Source: Micromonospora echinospora (lineage in GTDB: Bacteria > Actinomycetota > Actinomycetes > Mycobacteriales > Micromonosporaceae). From it: a stretch of 64,000 nucleotides of DNA. A model generated the notes under the pieces. It was given only the letters and a program-made list of their open reading frames with translations, searched no databases and was not told where the DNA came from. Positions within the stretch are counted from its first letter, which is position 1; every line of letters starts with the position of its first letter. The DNA lies in contig NZ_JACHJC010000001.1 in the NCBI RefSeq assembly GCF_014203425.1, forward strand, positions 1,364,001 to 1,428,000, given 5' to 3'. Positions 27,308-38,042 of this stretch are shown here, piece after piece. The translations under genes were made by a program, and so were the position numbers.

Positions 27308-28561
27308 ATGCGCATCCGTACCGCGGGTGTGGTCGCCGTCCTCGGCCTGGCGCTCGCCGCCTCCGGCTGTGGTGACAGCGGCAGCGACGACAAGCCGGCC
27401 GCCGGCGAGTCCGCCAAGGCGACCGGCGGCAAGCTGGTCATCTGGGCCGACGACAAGCGCACGGCCGCGCTCAAGCCGTTCGCCGAGGAGTTCGGCAAGG
27501 AGAACGGCGTGACCGTCGAGGTCCAGGCCGTCTCCAAGGACCTGCAGACCAACTTCGTCACCGCCTCGCAGCAGGGCAGCGGCCCGGACGTCGTGGTCGG
27601 CGCGCACGACTGGATCGGCAACCTGGTCCAGAACGGCGCCATCGACCCGGTGCAGCTCCCGGCCGAGCAGAAGGCCGGCTTCAACGAGACCGCCATCAAG
27701 GCCGTCACGTTCAACGGTCAGCTCTACGGGGTGCCCTACGCCACCGAGAACGTCGCGCTGATCCGCAACACCGAGCTGGCCCCCGAGGCGCCGAAGACGA
27801 TCGAGGACCTGGTCGCCGCCGGCAAGAAGCTCAAGGCCGAGAAGAAGGCCAGCGAGATCCTGTGCCTGCAGTCCGGCCAGAACGGCGACGCGTACCACAT
27901 CTACCCGCTCTACACCTCCGGCGGCGGCTACCTGTTCGGCACCACGGCGAACGGCGACTACGACCCGAAGGACCTGGGCGTGGGCAAGCCGGAGTCGATC
28001 GCTGCCTTCCAGAAGATCGCGAAGCTGGGTGAGAAGGGCGAGGGTGCGCTGAAGCGCTCCATCACCGGCGAGAACTCCATCGCCACCTTCACCGGCAAGA
28101 AGTGCGCGTTCCTGGTCTCCGGCCCGTGGGCCGTGGCCGACGCCAAGAAGGCCAACATCTCCTACGACATCTCCCCGGTCCCCGGCTTCGCCGGTGGCCA
28201 GGAGGCTCAGCCGTTCGTGGGCGTCCAGGCGTTCTACGTGGCCGCCAAGGGCAAGAACAAGGCCCTGGCCCAGGAGTTCGTCACCAACTACGTGACCAAG
28301 CCCGAGCTGGCCGTCGCGCTGTACAAGGCCGAGCCGCGCCCGCCGGCGCTGACCGCCGCCTTCGACCAGGTCAAGGGTGAGGACGCGGACCTGGCCAAGT
28401 TCTCCGAGGCCGGCAAGAACGGCCAGGTGCTCCCGGCGATCCCGGCCATGGCCGCGATCTGGGACCCGTTCGGCAAGGCGGAGGCCGCCATCATCGGCGG
28501 CGCCGACCCGGCCAAGACGATCACGGCCGCCGGCAAGACCATCCAGGGTCAGATCAAGTAA
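27308..28561 (+). CDS. malE: Maltodextrin ABC transporter substrate-binding lipoprotein
   Basis: A 417-aa extracellular solute-binding protein family 1 lipoprotein. The signal has a basic start (MRIRTAG), a hydrophobic core and the lipobox LAASGC with Cys at about residue 21, then a Ser/Asp-rich linker. The mature part begins GGKLVIWADDKRTAALKPFA and resembles MalE proteins. ATG 27308 follows AGGAG; an ATG at 27290 is in frame. The stop shares one base with malF. Together with malF and malG it should import maltose or maltodextrins for the GH13 enzymes on either side. Confidence 0.92.
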   Translation: MRIRTAGVVAVLGLALAASGCGDSGSDDKPAAGESAKATGGKLVIWADDKRTAALKPFAEEFGKENGVTVEVQAVSKDLQTNFVTASQQGSGPDVVVGAHDWIGNLVQNGAIDPVQLPAEQKAGFNETAIKAVTFNGQLYGVPYATENVALIRNTELAPEAPKTIEDLVAAGKKLKAEKKASEILCLQSGQNGDAYHIYPLYTSGGGYLFGTTANGDYDPKDLGVGKPESIAAFQKIAKLGEKGEGALKRSITGENSIATFTGKKCAFLVSGPWAVADAKKANISYDISPVPGFAGGQEAQPFVGVQAFYVAAKGKNKALAQEFVTNYVTKPELAVALYKAEPRPPALTAAFDQVKGEDADLAKFSEAGKNGQVLPAIPAMAAIWDPFGKAEAAIIGGADPAKTITAAGKTIQGQIK

Positions 28562-30204
28562 TGAGCGCGCCGCTGTCCGGCCCGGGGTCTGCACCGCAGG
28601 CCCCGGGCCGGGAGCCCGTACGCCGTGGGCTCCCGCGCACGTCCCGTACCGCGCGGCAAGACGCGCCGATCACCGCGACCGGCCTCGTCGTCAAGGTGGT
28701 CCTGCTCGGCCTGGTGGCCGGGATCGCGATCTGGGCGGCCTTCCCGCTCATCGAGGCCGAACACTGGATCGGGCTGGGCATCCTGGTGGCCACCACCGCC
28801 GGCCTGTTCTACCTCTACCTGAGCCGCCGGCACATCCCCGCCAAGTACCTGGTCCCCGGCACGCTCTTCCTGATCGCCTTCCAGGTCTTCCCGGTGCTCT
28901 ACACCGCGAGCACCGCGTTCACGAACTTCGGCGACGGCCACCGTGGCAGCAAGGACGACGCGATCGTCGCCGTGCAGACCTCCTCGGTGAAGCAGGTCCC
29001 CGGCTCGACCGAGTACAACCTCACCATCGCCACGAAGGGCGACCCGGCGACCGGCGCCCTGGTCTTCCTGCTCAGCGACCCGAAGACCAAGGACGTCTTC
29101 GCCGGCGACGCGGAAGGGCTGCGCAAGCTCGACGCCGCCGACGTCGAGTTGAGCAGCCTCAGCGGCAAGATCACCGCCGCGGACGGCTACACCCTGCTGA
29201 ACATCGGGCAGGCCAGCAGCCGCAGCGACGCCGTCACCGCGCTCATCGTGCCCACCGACGAGGGCGCCATCCGCTCCAACGGCCTCACCCGGGCCTACGA
29301 GGGCAAGGCGGTCCGGGCGTACGACGCCGGCTGCGACTGCGTCAAGGACAGCGAGACCGGCAAGACGTGGACCGCCGACGAGGGGTCCGGCTCCTTCGTC
29401 GCCGCCGACGGCGAGCGGCTCGCCCAGGGCTGGAAGGTCGACGTCGGGCTGAAGAACTTCGGCGCGGTGCTCACCGACCCGAACATCTCCGGGCCGTTCT
29501 TCGGCACGCTGGCCTGGAACTTCGCGTTCGCGATCGGTTCCACCGGCCTGACGTTCCTGCTCGGCATGGCCATCGCGCTCGCGCTGCACTCACCCCGGAT
29601 GCGCGGCACCAACTTCTACCGGGTGCTGCTGATCCTGCCGTACGCCATGCCGTCGTTCGCCATGTTGTTGATCTGGCGGGACATGTTCAACACCGACTTC
29701 GGCCTGCTCAACAACCTGTTCGGGCTGAACGTCGACTGGTTCGGCGGCAGCTGGTCGGCCCGGATCGCGGTGCTGCTGGTGCAGCTCTGGCTCGGCTACC
29801 CGTACATGTTCCTGGTGGCCACCGGCGCGTTGCAGGCCATCCCGCGGGAGCTGACCGAGGCGACCTCGGTCGACGGCGCGTCGCCCTGGCAGTCGTTCCG
29901 GGCGGTCACCCTGCCGCTGCTGCTGGTGGCGCTCTCGCCGCTGCTGATCGCGTCGTTCGCGTTCAACTTCAACAACGTCAACGCGATCCTGTTCACCACC
30001 GAGGGCGGCCCGTTCGCGCCGGACAACCCGCGCAACGGCGCCACCGACCTGCTGATCACCTACACGTACCGGCTCGCGTTCGGCGCACAGGGCGCCGAGT
30101 TCGGCCTGGCCGCCACCGTCTCGATCTTCATCTTCGCGATCGTGGCGACGGTGTCGGCGATCAGCTTCCGGCGGACCCGCAAGCAGGAGGAGGTGTACTC
30201 GTGA
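28561..30204 (+). CDS. malF: Maltodextrin ABC transporter permease MalF
   Basis: A 547-aa inner-membrane permease. A basic N-terminal tail of about 40 residues precedes three hydrophobic segments. A long extracytoplasmic region (about residues 125-310, corresponding to the MalF P2 loop) follows, then the conserved permease core. The EAA loop is visible as EATSVDGASPWQSFRAVTLP, which contacts the ATPase. One-base overlap with malE and four-base GTGA overlap with malG indicate one operon. No malK-type ATPase follows, so it probably uses a shared ATPase such as MsiK encoded elsewhere. Confidence 0.92.
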   Translation: MSAPLSGPGSAPQAPGREPVRRGLPRTSRTARQDAPITATGLVVKVVLLGLVAGIAIWAAFPLIEAEHWIGLGILVATTAGLFYLYLSRRHIPAKYLVPGTLFLIAFQVFPVLYTASTAFTNFGDGHRGSKDDAIVAVQTSSVKQVPGSTEYNLTIATKGDPATGALVFLLSDPKTKDVFAGDAEGLRKLDAADVELSSLSGKITAADGYTLLNIGQASSRSDAVTALIVPTDEGAIRSNGLTRAYEGKAVRAYDAGCDCVKDSETGKTWTADEGSGSFVAADGERLAQGWKVDVGLKNFGAVLTDPNISGPFFGTLAWNFAFAIGSTGLTFLLGMAIALALHSPRMRGTNFYRVLLILPYAMPSFAMLLIWRDMFNTDFGLLNNLFGLNVDWFGGSWSARIAVLLVQLWLGYPYMFLVATGALQAIPRELTEATSVDGASPWQSFRAVTLPLLLVALSPLLIASFAFNFNNVNAILFTTEGGPFAPDNPRNGATDLLITYTYRLAFGAQGAEFGLAATVSIFIFAIVATVSAISFRRTRKQEEVYS

Positions 30205-31100
30205 CCACAATCGCGAAGACGCCCGCGGCCACCCGCACGCCGGCCCGCCGCTCGCGTGGACGCTGGTTCGCGCAGGTCGGCTGGCGGCACGTGGTGGGCG
30301 TGCTGGCGGTGGCGTTCAGCCTCTTCCCGATCCTGTTCGTGATCTCGGCGGCGTTCAACCCGCTCGGCACGCTCTCCTCCACCGAGCTGCTGCCGACCGG
30401 GGCGTCGCTGGAGAACTTCACGAACCTGTTCGACCGGACCGCGTTCGGCCACTGGTTCCTCAACTCGCTGCTGCTCGCGGGTGTGGCCAGCTTCGCGTCG
30501 ATCTTCCTGTCGTCGCTCGCGGCGTACGCGTTCTCCCGGATGCGCTTCGCCGGACGCCGGGTGGGCCTGCTCGCGCTGCTGCTGATCCAGATGTTCCCGC
30601 AGTTCCTGGCGATCGTGGCGATCTTCCTGATCTTCACCACGCTCACCGACCTCTACCCGTCGATCGGGTTCAACACCCCGTGGGGCCTGTTCCTGCTCTA
30701 CATGGGTGGCGCGCTGGGCGCGAACACCTGGCTGATGAAGGGCTTCTTCGACACGCTGCCGAAGGAGCTGGACGAGTCGGCGACCATGGACGGCGCGTCG
30801 CACGTGCAGGTCTTCTTCCGGATCATGCTGCCGCTGGTGGCGCCGATCCTGGCGGTGACCGGCCTGCTCGCGTTCATCGGATCGATCAACGAGTTCATCA
30901 TCGCCAACGTGTTCCTCACCGAACCCGAGGCGAAGACGCTCGCGGTCGGCATGTACGGCCTGGTGGCCGGCGAGCGCAACAACAACTTCGGGATGTTCGC
31001 GGCGGGCACCCTGCTCACCGCGATCCCGACGGTGCTGGTGTTCCAACTGCTCCAGCGCTACATCGTCTCCGGACTCACCTCCGGAGCGGTAAAGGGCTGA
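30201..31100 (+). CDS. malG: Maltodextrin ABC transporter permease MalG
   Basis: A 299-aa permease with six transmembrane segments and the EAA motif near residues 190-210 (ELDESATMDGASHVQVFFRI). The GTG start at 30201 overlaps the malF stop as GTGA. The frame is open far upstream within malE and malF, but that region is a shadow of those genes. The C-terminus (YIVSGLTSGAVKG) matches the MalG ending known from E. coli-type systems. Partner of MalF in the membrane channel. Confidence 0.93.
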   Translation: MTTIAKTPAATRTPARRSRGRWFAQVGWRHVVGVLAVAFSLFPILFVISAAFNPLGTLSSTELLPTGASLENFTNLFDRTAFGHWFLNSLLLAGVASFASIFLSSLAAYAFSRMRFAGRRVGLLALLLIQMFPQFLAIVAIFLIFTTLTDLYPSIGFNTPWGLFLLYMGGALGANTWLMKGFFDTLPKELDESATMDGASHVQVFFRIMLPLVAPILAVTGLLAFIGSINEFIIANVFLTEPEAKTLAVGMYGLVAGERNNNFGMFAAGTLLTAIPTVLVFQLLQRYIVSGLTSGAVKG

Positions 31101-31166
31101 GCCTCCTCGGCTCACGCTGCGGCAAGGGCGTCGTGTCGGCGTACACCGGAGCGGTTTCCGGGCGGA

Positions 31167-31197
31167 CCGCCGCGGTCGGGTGAACCGGCCGCGGCGG
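31167..31197 (+). terminator. Hairpin after malG
   Basis: CCGCCGCGG (31167-31175) pairs perfectly with CCGCGGCGG (31189-31197) and can be extended inward with one mismatch. It lies between malG and the neopullulanase-like gene, so could attenuate read-through. No T tract. Confidence 0.45.
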
Positions 31198-31240
31198 GTG
31201 CCCGCCCCTCTCCCTGTCGGTAGACGCGAAAGGCAGCGCC

Positions 31241-33052
31241 ATGTCCCTTCAGCCGCACCACGACGGCTCCGCCACCTACGTCCCGGAGCAGGAGCCCGCG
31301 CTCGGGCAGACCGTTCCGGTCTTCGTCCGGGTCCCGGCCGGTTCCGGCGTCTCCCAGGTGCACGTGCGCACCACCGGCGACGGCGAGCCGCGCTTCGCCG
31401 AGGCGCGGGTCGACCGCACCGCGAACGGCGACGTGTGGTGGCGGGCCGACGTCGAGGTCCGCAACCCGGTCAGCAACTACCGCTTCCTGCTCGACGGCGA
31501 ACGCGGCGCCCGCTGGCTCAACGCGGCCGGGCTGTCCGGCCACGACGTGCCCGACAACGGCGACTTCAAGCTGGTCAGCTACGCCCCGCCGCCGGCCTGG
31601 GCCCGCGACGCGGTGATCTACCAGGTCTTCCCGGACCGGTTCGCCCGCTCGGCCGCCGCCGACGACCGGACCGCGCCGGACTGGGCGATTCCGTGCGACT
31701 GGGACACCCCGGTGATCGGCCGCGGCCCGGAGACGCCCCGCCAGTTCTACGGCGGCGACCTCGACGGCGTCACCGAACACCTGGACCACCTGGACCGGCT
31801 CGGCGTCAACACCGTCTACCTCACGCCGGTGTTCCCGGCGCGCTCCAACCACAGGTACGACGCGTCGAGCTTCGACACCGTCGACCCGCTGCTCGGCGGC
31901 GACGCGGCGCTGGCCCGGCTCGCCGACGCCGTGCACGCCCGGGGCTGGCGGCTGCTCGGCGACATCACCAGCAACCACACCGGCGACGCCCACGACTGGT
32001 TCACCGCCGCCGTCTCCGACGTGCACGCGCCGGAACGCGAGCTGTACTACTTCGACCTGCCCGGCTCGGACTACGAGTCGTGGAACGGGGTGAAGTCACT
32101 GCCGAAGCTGAACTGGGGCAGCGCGGAACTGCGCCGCCGGTTCGCCACCGCCGAGGACTCGCTGCTGCGCCGCTGGCTGTGCCCGCCGTACGGGCTGGAC
32201 GGCTGGCGGGTCGACGTGGCGAACATGACCGGGCGCCGCGGCGCGGACGCGTACACCCACGAGGTGGCGCGGCTGCTGCGCGAGGTGGTCGCGGAAACCC
32301 GCGCGGACGGGCTGCTGCTCGCCGAGCACGGCCACGACCACACCGGTGACCTGGACCGCGACGGCTGGCACGGGACGATGAACTACGTCGGCTTCACCGA
32401 CCCGGTCTGGTCCTGGCTGCGGCACGGCGACGACCCGGTGCCGAACTTCCTCGGCACTCCCGGCGGGGTACGGCGGCGCGACGCGGCGGCGGTGCTCGCC
32501 ACCATGAACACCTACCGGTCGCTGATCTCCTGGCGGTCGTACACGCACTCGTGGCAGCTGCTCGGCTCGCACGACTCGGCCCGGATCCGCACGGTGGTCG
32601 GTGACGCGGCACGGCAGGAGGTGGCGGCCGGGCTGCTCGCCACCCTGCCCGGCACGCCTGTGGTCTTCGCCGGGGACGAGCTGGGCCTGACCGGCACGAA
32701 CGGGGAGGGCTCACGTACCCCGATGCCGTGGCACCGGCCGGAGAGCTGGGACCGGCGCACGTTCGAGGCGTACCGGTCGTTGCTGACGCTGCGCCGCGAC
32801 GAGCCGGCGCTGCGCCACGGTGGCCTGCGCTGGGTGCACGCGGACGCGGACACGCTCGTCTTCCTGCGCGAGGCGCCCACATCGACGGTGCTGGTGCTGG
32901 CAAGGCGTGCCGCAGGCACCCCGGTACGCCTGCAAGGCGTGGGAGCCGCAGACAACGTCTACGGCAACGCCCCCGCCCTCCACCCCGACGCCGAGGGCGC
33001 GGTCACCCTCCCCGCCGAGGGCCCCACGTTCCAGGCGTGGCGCTTGCGCTGA
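31241..33052 (+). CDS. GH13 neopullulanase/cyclomaltodextrinase-like enzyme
   Basis: A 603-aa intracellular GH13 hydrolase. Residues 1-110 form an N-terminal beta domain of the CBM34 type (WWRADVEVRNPVSNYRFLLD), as in neopullulanases and maltogenic amylases. The catalytic barrel follows: AVIYQVFPDRFARS, GDITSNHTGD, GWRVDVANM (Asp nucleophile), LLLAEHGHD (Glu) and GSHDSAR (Asp). No signal peptide. It should open imported maltodextrins or cyclodextrins. ATG 31241 has GAAAGGCAG upstream. Same direction as malEFG, 140 bp downstream. Confidence 0.9.
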   Translation: MSLQPHHDGSATYVPEQEPALGQTVPVFVRVPAGSGVSQVHVRTTGDGEPRFAEARVDRTANGDVWWRADVEVRNPVSNYRFLLDGERGARWLNAAGLSGHDVPDNGDFKLVSYAPPPAWARDAVIYQVFPDRFARSAAADDRTAPDWAIPCDWDTPVIGRGPETPRQFYGGDLDGVTEHLDHLDRLGVNTVYLTPVFPARSNHRYDASSFDTVDPLLGGDAALARLADAVHARGWRLLGDITSNHTGDAHDWFTAAVSDVHAPERELYYFDLPGSDYESWNGVKSLPKLNWGSAELRRRFATAEDSLLRRWLCPPYGLDGWRVDVANMTGRRGADAYTHEVARLLREVVAETRADGLLLAEHGHDHTGDLDRDGWHGTMNYVGFTDPVWSWLRHGDDPVPNFLGTPGGVRRRDAAAVLATMNTYRSLISWRSYTHSWQLLGSHDSARIRTVVGDAARQEVAAGLLATLPGTPVVFAGDELGLTGTNGEGSRTPMPWHRPESWDRRTFEAYRSLLTLRRDEPALRHGGLRWVHADADTLVFLREAPTSTVLVLARRAAGTPVRLQGVGAADNVYGNAPALHPDAEGAVTLPAEGPTFQAWRLR

Positions 33053-33060
33053 ACTTCCGT

Positions 33061-33129
33061 CGATCTTGCGGTTGCGGCCCGTGTGGCGCGGCTTCTGCGC
33101 CGTTTGCCGGGGCGGCAACCGCAAGATCG
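33061..33129. repeat. 15-bp perfect inverted repeat (CGATCTTGCGGTTGC)
   Basis: CGATCTTGCGGTTGC at 33061-33075 matches the reverse complement of 33115-33129 exactly, with a 39-nt GC-rich centre that has its own GCGCGG..CCGTT complementarity. It starts 8 bp after the GH13 stop. It may terminate that gene, but its shape resembles a dispersed intergenic repeat. Confidence 0.65.
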
Positions 33130-33212
33130 CGGGGGAGCGCGGGGTCACGGTATGACGGCAGGTCGGCGGGGTCATTACTACAAAGCGTCGTTGATGGGGG
33201 AGGATGGGCGGC

Positions 33213-33554
33213 GTGGAAGCTCTTCGACTGATTCTTCTCTACGTCCATCTGATCGGTTTCGCGCTGCTGCTCGGCGGCGGGATCGCCCAGTACGTCTCCG
33301 GCAAGCTGCGCATCAACGCGGCCATGCTCTGGGGCGCGATCATCCAGGTCCTCACCGGCATCGGGCTGTCCGCTCCGCTGCGCGACGGAGACGAGCCGGC
33401 CCCGGCAAAGCTTGTTACCAAGTTGGTGCTCGCGCTGCTCATCTTCGTCATGGTCTTCTTCTCCCGTAAGCGGGAGACCGTCAACCGCGGCCACTTCCTC
33501 GCGATCGTCGGGTTGACGCTGGTCAACGCTGCCGTCGCGGTGTTCTGGCGTTAG
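33213..33554 (+). CDS. Small four-helix membrane protein
   Basis: A 113-aa protein with four hydrophobic segments (about residues 4-22, 30-47, 64-80 and 88-107), beginning VEALRLILLYVHLIGFALLL. I do not recognise a named family. GTG 33213 is chosen because GGGGGAGG lies about 9 nt upstream; ATG 33204 almost touches that site. The few charged residues between segments (SRKRETVNRGH) define a cytosolic loop. It stands alone between the maltodextrin and nucleoside loci. Confidence 0.75.
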   Translation: MEALRLILLYVHLIGFALLLGGGIAQYVSGKLRINAAMLWGAIIQVLTGIGLSAPLRDGDEPAPAKLVTKLVLALLIFVMVFFSRKRETVNRGHFLAIVGLTLVNAAVAVFWR

Positions 33555-33812
33555 TTCGCCGCGAGTCGGGGAAGCTTCGGGAAACGGACGTTCGCGACAC
33601 CACCGCGCACGCCCACCGGCCTGATTAGTGACCTGCCCCACGCAAGGGTTACACCGGGGTAACGGACGCTCAACAGTCGTGCACGATTGTCGGCCGGTGG
33701 GTGGGCGCGGGCGTACGCTCCCGTCCGTAACGTGGGACGCCGGCCGCACATCGCAGGCCGGCGAAGGGCTGCACGCCGCGCACGACGCGGTGTGCAAGGG
33801 GAAGGAGACGTC

Positions 33813-34901
33813 TTGCGCTCTGTGCGTGGGATGCGGATTGCCTCCGTCATTGCGGCGGGTGGACTCGTGCTGGGCGCTGCCGCGTGTGGTGAGGCTCCGG
33901 ACGACGACAACAACGCCGGCGGCGACGGTGGCAAGAAGTTCAGCGCCTGCATGGTGACTGACGTCGGCGGCGTCGACGACAAGTCCTTCAACGCCTCGGC
34001 CTGGAAGGGCCTGCAGGAGGCGCAGAAGGAGAACGACAAGATCGACATCAAGTACGTCCAGTCGAAGGCCGAGGCGGACTACGAGGTCAACCTGACCGGG
34101 TTCGTCAACCAGAAGTGCGACTTCATCCTGGCCGTCGGTGGCCTGATGTCGGACGCCACCAAGGCGGCGGCTGAGAAGAACCCGAACCAGCAGTTCGCCA
34201 TCGTCGACGCGAACCCGGGTGTGTCGAACGTCTACCCGATGCAGTTCGACACCGCGCAGGCCGGGTTCCAGGCCGGCTACCTGGCCGCCGGGATGAGCAA
34301 GTCCGGCAAGGTCGGCACCTACGGCGGCCTGCCGATCCCGCCGGTCACCATCTTCATGGACGGCTTCGCCGACGGCGTGGCGTACTACAACAAGACCAAG
34401 AGCAAGAACGTCCAGGTGCTGGGCTGGGACAAGGCCGCCCAGAAGGGCTCCTTCGCCAACTCGTTCGAGAAGCAGGACGAGGGCAAGAAGGTCTCCGACG
34501 CGCTCGTCGCGCAGGGCGCCGACATCGTGATGCCGGTCGCCGGTGGCGCCGGTCTCGGCACCACCTCCGCGGCCAAGGCCTCGGGCGGCAAGTACTCGGT
34601 CGTCTGGGTGGACATCGACGGCTGCGAGAGCACCCCGGACTGCTCGGCGATCCTGACCACCGTGGTCAAGAACATCCCGGACGCCGTCAAGGAGGCCACG
34701 CTGAAGGCCGCCGGTGGCGAGAAGCTCCAGTCCACGCCGGGCTTCGTGGGCACGCTCGCCAACAACGGCGTCTCGATCGCCCCGTACCACGACTTCGACA
34801 GCAAGGTCCCGGCGGACCTGAAGGCCGAGGTCGACAAGATCAAGGCGGACATCGCCGCCGGCACCATCACTGTCACCTCGAAGGCCCAGCCGACCAAGTG
34901 A
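33813..34901 (+). CDS. BMP/PnrA family nucleoside-binding lipoprotein
   Basis: A 362-aa basic-membrane-protein family lipoprotein, the substrate-binding part of a purine/pyrimidine nucleoside ABC importer. A basic start (RSVRGMR), a hydrophobic core and the lipobox LGAAAC are followed by an Asp/Asn/Gly-rich linker. The mature part has CMVTDVGGVDDKSFNASAW, typical of PnrA/BmpA, and GGLMSDATKAAA. The TTG at 33813 is preferred because AAGGAG sits 5 nt upstream; ATG 33831 lacks a site at good spacing and would still give a signal. The genes following encode its ATPase, permeases and salvage enzymes. Confidence 0.88.
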   Translation: MRSVRGMRIASVIAAGGLVLGAAACGEAPDDDNNAGGDGGKKFSACMVTDVGGVDDKSFNASAWKGLQEAQKENDKIDIKYVQSKAEADYEVNLTGFVNQKCDFILAVGGLMSDATKAAAEKNPNQQFAIVDANPGVSNVYPMQFDTAQAGFQAGYLAAGMSKSGKVGTYGGLPIPPVTIFMDGFADGVAYYNKTKSKNVQVLGWDKAAQKGSFANSFEKQDEGKKVSDALVAQGADIVMPVAGGAGLGTTSAAKASGGKYSVVWVDIDGCESTPDCSAILTTVVKNIPDAVKEATLKAAGGEKLQSTPGFVGTLANNGVSIAPYHDFDSKVPADLKAEVDKIKADIAAGTITVTSKAQPTK

Positions 34902-35110
34902 CAGTCCCGCCGGCCGCCACGGTGCGATCATCGGCAGCGGGGGCCGGCGGGCACCAGGCATGACGATCCGGCCGTCCCGGCGCAACGGGGTCCCGAACCC
35001 CGGCGCCGGGGCGGCCGATCACCTTGAATCCCCCGAACATCCCCACCCGGCGCGGTGGCGGCGCGGCAGGTCGCTACGCTGCACCATCGCTCGCACTCCA
35101 GGAGGTTGCG

Positions 35111-36675
<1,565 letters not shown>

Positions 36676-36679
<4 letters not shown>

Positions 36680-38040
36680 CCAACCCGAACCCCGTCTCGG
36701 GTTCCCCGGACAAGGAACCGGCGACCGAGGCGCAGGAGTCGCTGAGCGAGGCCCGGGCGACGCCGACGCAGCCGGCCGGTGACCCCGAGCAGACGGTGCC
36801 GGCCACCGCGACCGCGAAGAAGCCGGCCCCGGCGGGAGAATCCCGCCCCGGCATGGGCCGGATGTTCCTGGACAACCTCTGGGCGGCCAACACGCTCACC
36901 GTGACAGTGCTCGCGGTGCTGCTGGCCATGGTGGTCGGCGCGGTGCTGATCATCGTGTCCGACCCGGAGGTGCTGGCCACCTACAGCTACATCACGGCTC
37001 GCCCCTCGGACGCGCTGAACGCGAGCTGGACGGTGGTCAGCGAGGCGTACGCGAACCTGTTCAAGGGCGCGATCTTCGACCCGGACGCGGTCGGCTTCAC
37101 CGCCGTCATGAGCCCGATCTCGGAGACGCTCACCTACGCCGCGCCGCTCGTCTTCACCGGCCTGTCGGTGGCGCTCGCCTTCCGGGGCGGCCTGTTCAAC
37201 ATCGGCGCCCAGGGTCAGGCGACGATCGCCGTCATCCTGGCCGCCGTGGCCGGCTTCGCGCTGCCGCTGCCGCCCGTCGTGCACCTGCTGGTGGCGCTGA
37301 TCGCGGGCGCGCTCGGCGGCGCGCTCTGGGGCTTCATCCCCGGCATCCTCAAGGCCCGGGCCGGCGCGCACGAGGTGATCAACACGATCATGCTCAACTA
37401 CGTGGCGGTCTACTTCCTGTCCTGGATCATCGTCCAGAACGGGGTGCAGAACCCGAACCGGTCGGACGCGATCAGCAAGCCGGTCGACTCCACCGCGCAG
37501 CTGCCCCGCCTGCTCGGCGAGGACCTGCGGGTGCACGCCGGCATCCTGCTCGCGGTGGCGGCCACCTGGTTCATCGCCTGGCTGCTCAACCGCTCCACGC
37601 TCGGCTTCGAGCTGCGGGCGGTGGGCGCGAACCCGGACGCGGCCCGGACCGCCGGCATCAGCGTGACCAAGACGTACGTGCTGGTGATGGTGATCGCGGG
37701 CATGCTGGCCGGTCTGGGCGGCTCGACCATGGTGCTCGGCACCACTGCCAACGCGCTGACCCCGCTGGTGATCGCGCAGATCGGCTTCGACGGCATCCTG
37801 GTCGCGCTGCTCGGGCGTGTGAAGCCGTGGGGCGTGCTGCTGGCCGCGCTGCTGTTCGGCGCGCTCCAGGCCGGCGGCAACCGGATGCAGTCGTACTCCG
37901 GCATCTCGCTGGAACTGGTCACCGTGCTCCAGGCGCTCATCGTCATCTTCATCGCCGCGCCTGCCCTGGTGAAGACGATCTTCCAGCTCCGGGCGGCCCG
38001 CGCCGCCCGGTTGCAGACGAGCCTCGCGAAGGGCTGGTGA
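36676..38040 (+). CDS. Nucleoside ABC transporter permease 1
   Basis: A 454-aa membrane protein of the branched-chain/ribose permease superfamily (BPD_transp_2). A hydrophilic, Pro/Ala/Glu-rich N-terminal region of about 65 residues comes before the first membrane segment, then around ten segments. The conserved [16 protein letters not shown] motif and [17 protein letters not shown] are typical of nucleoside permeases next to BMP proteins. ATGA overlap with the ATPase gene. The next gene starts 3 bp after its stop. Confidence 0.9.
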
Positions 38041-38042
38041 GC

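Noticed and set aside
28377..30200. Upstream in-frame extension of malG to give a 907-residue fusion
   Set aside because: The extension overlaps malE and malF in another frame and is Arg/Pro-rich; MalG similarity begins at GTG 30201.
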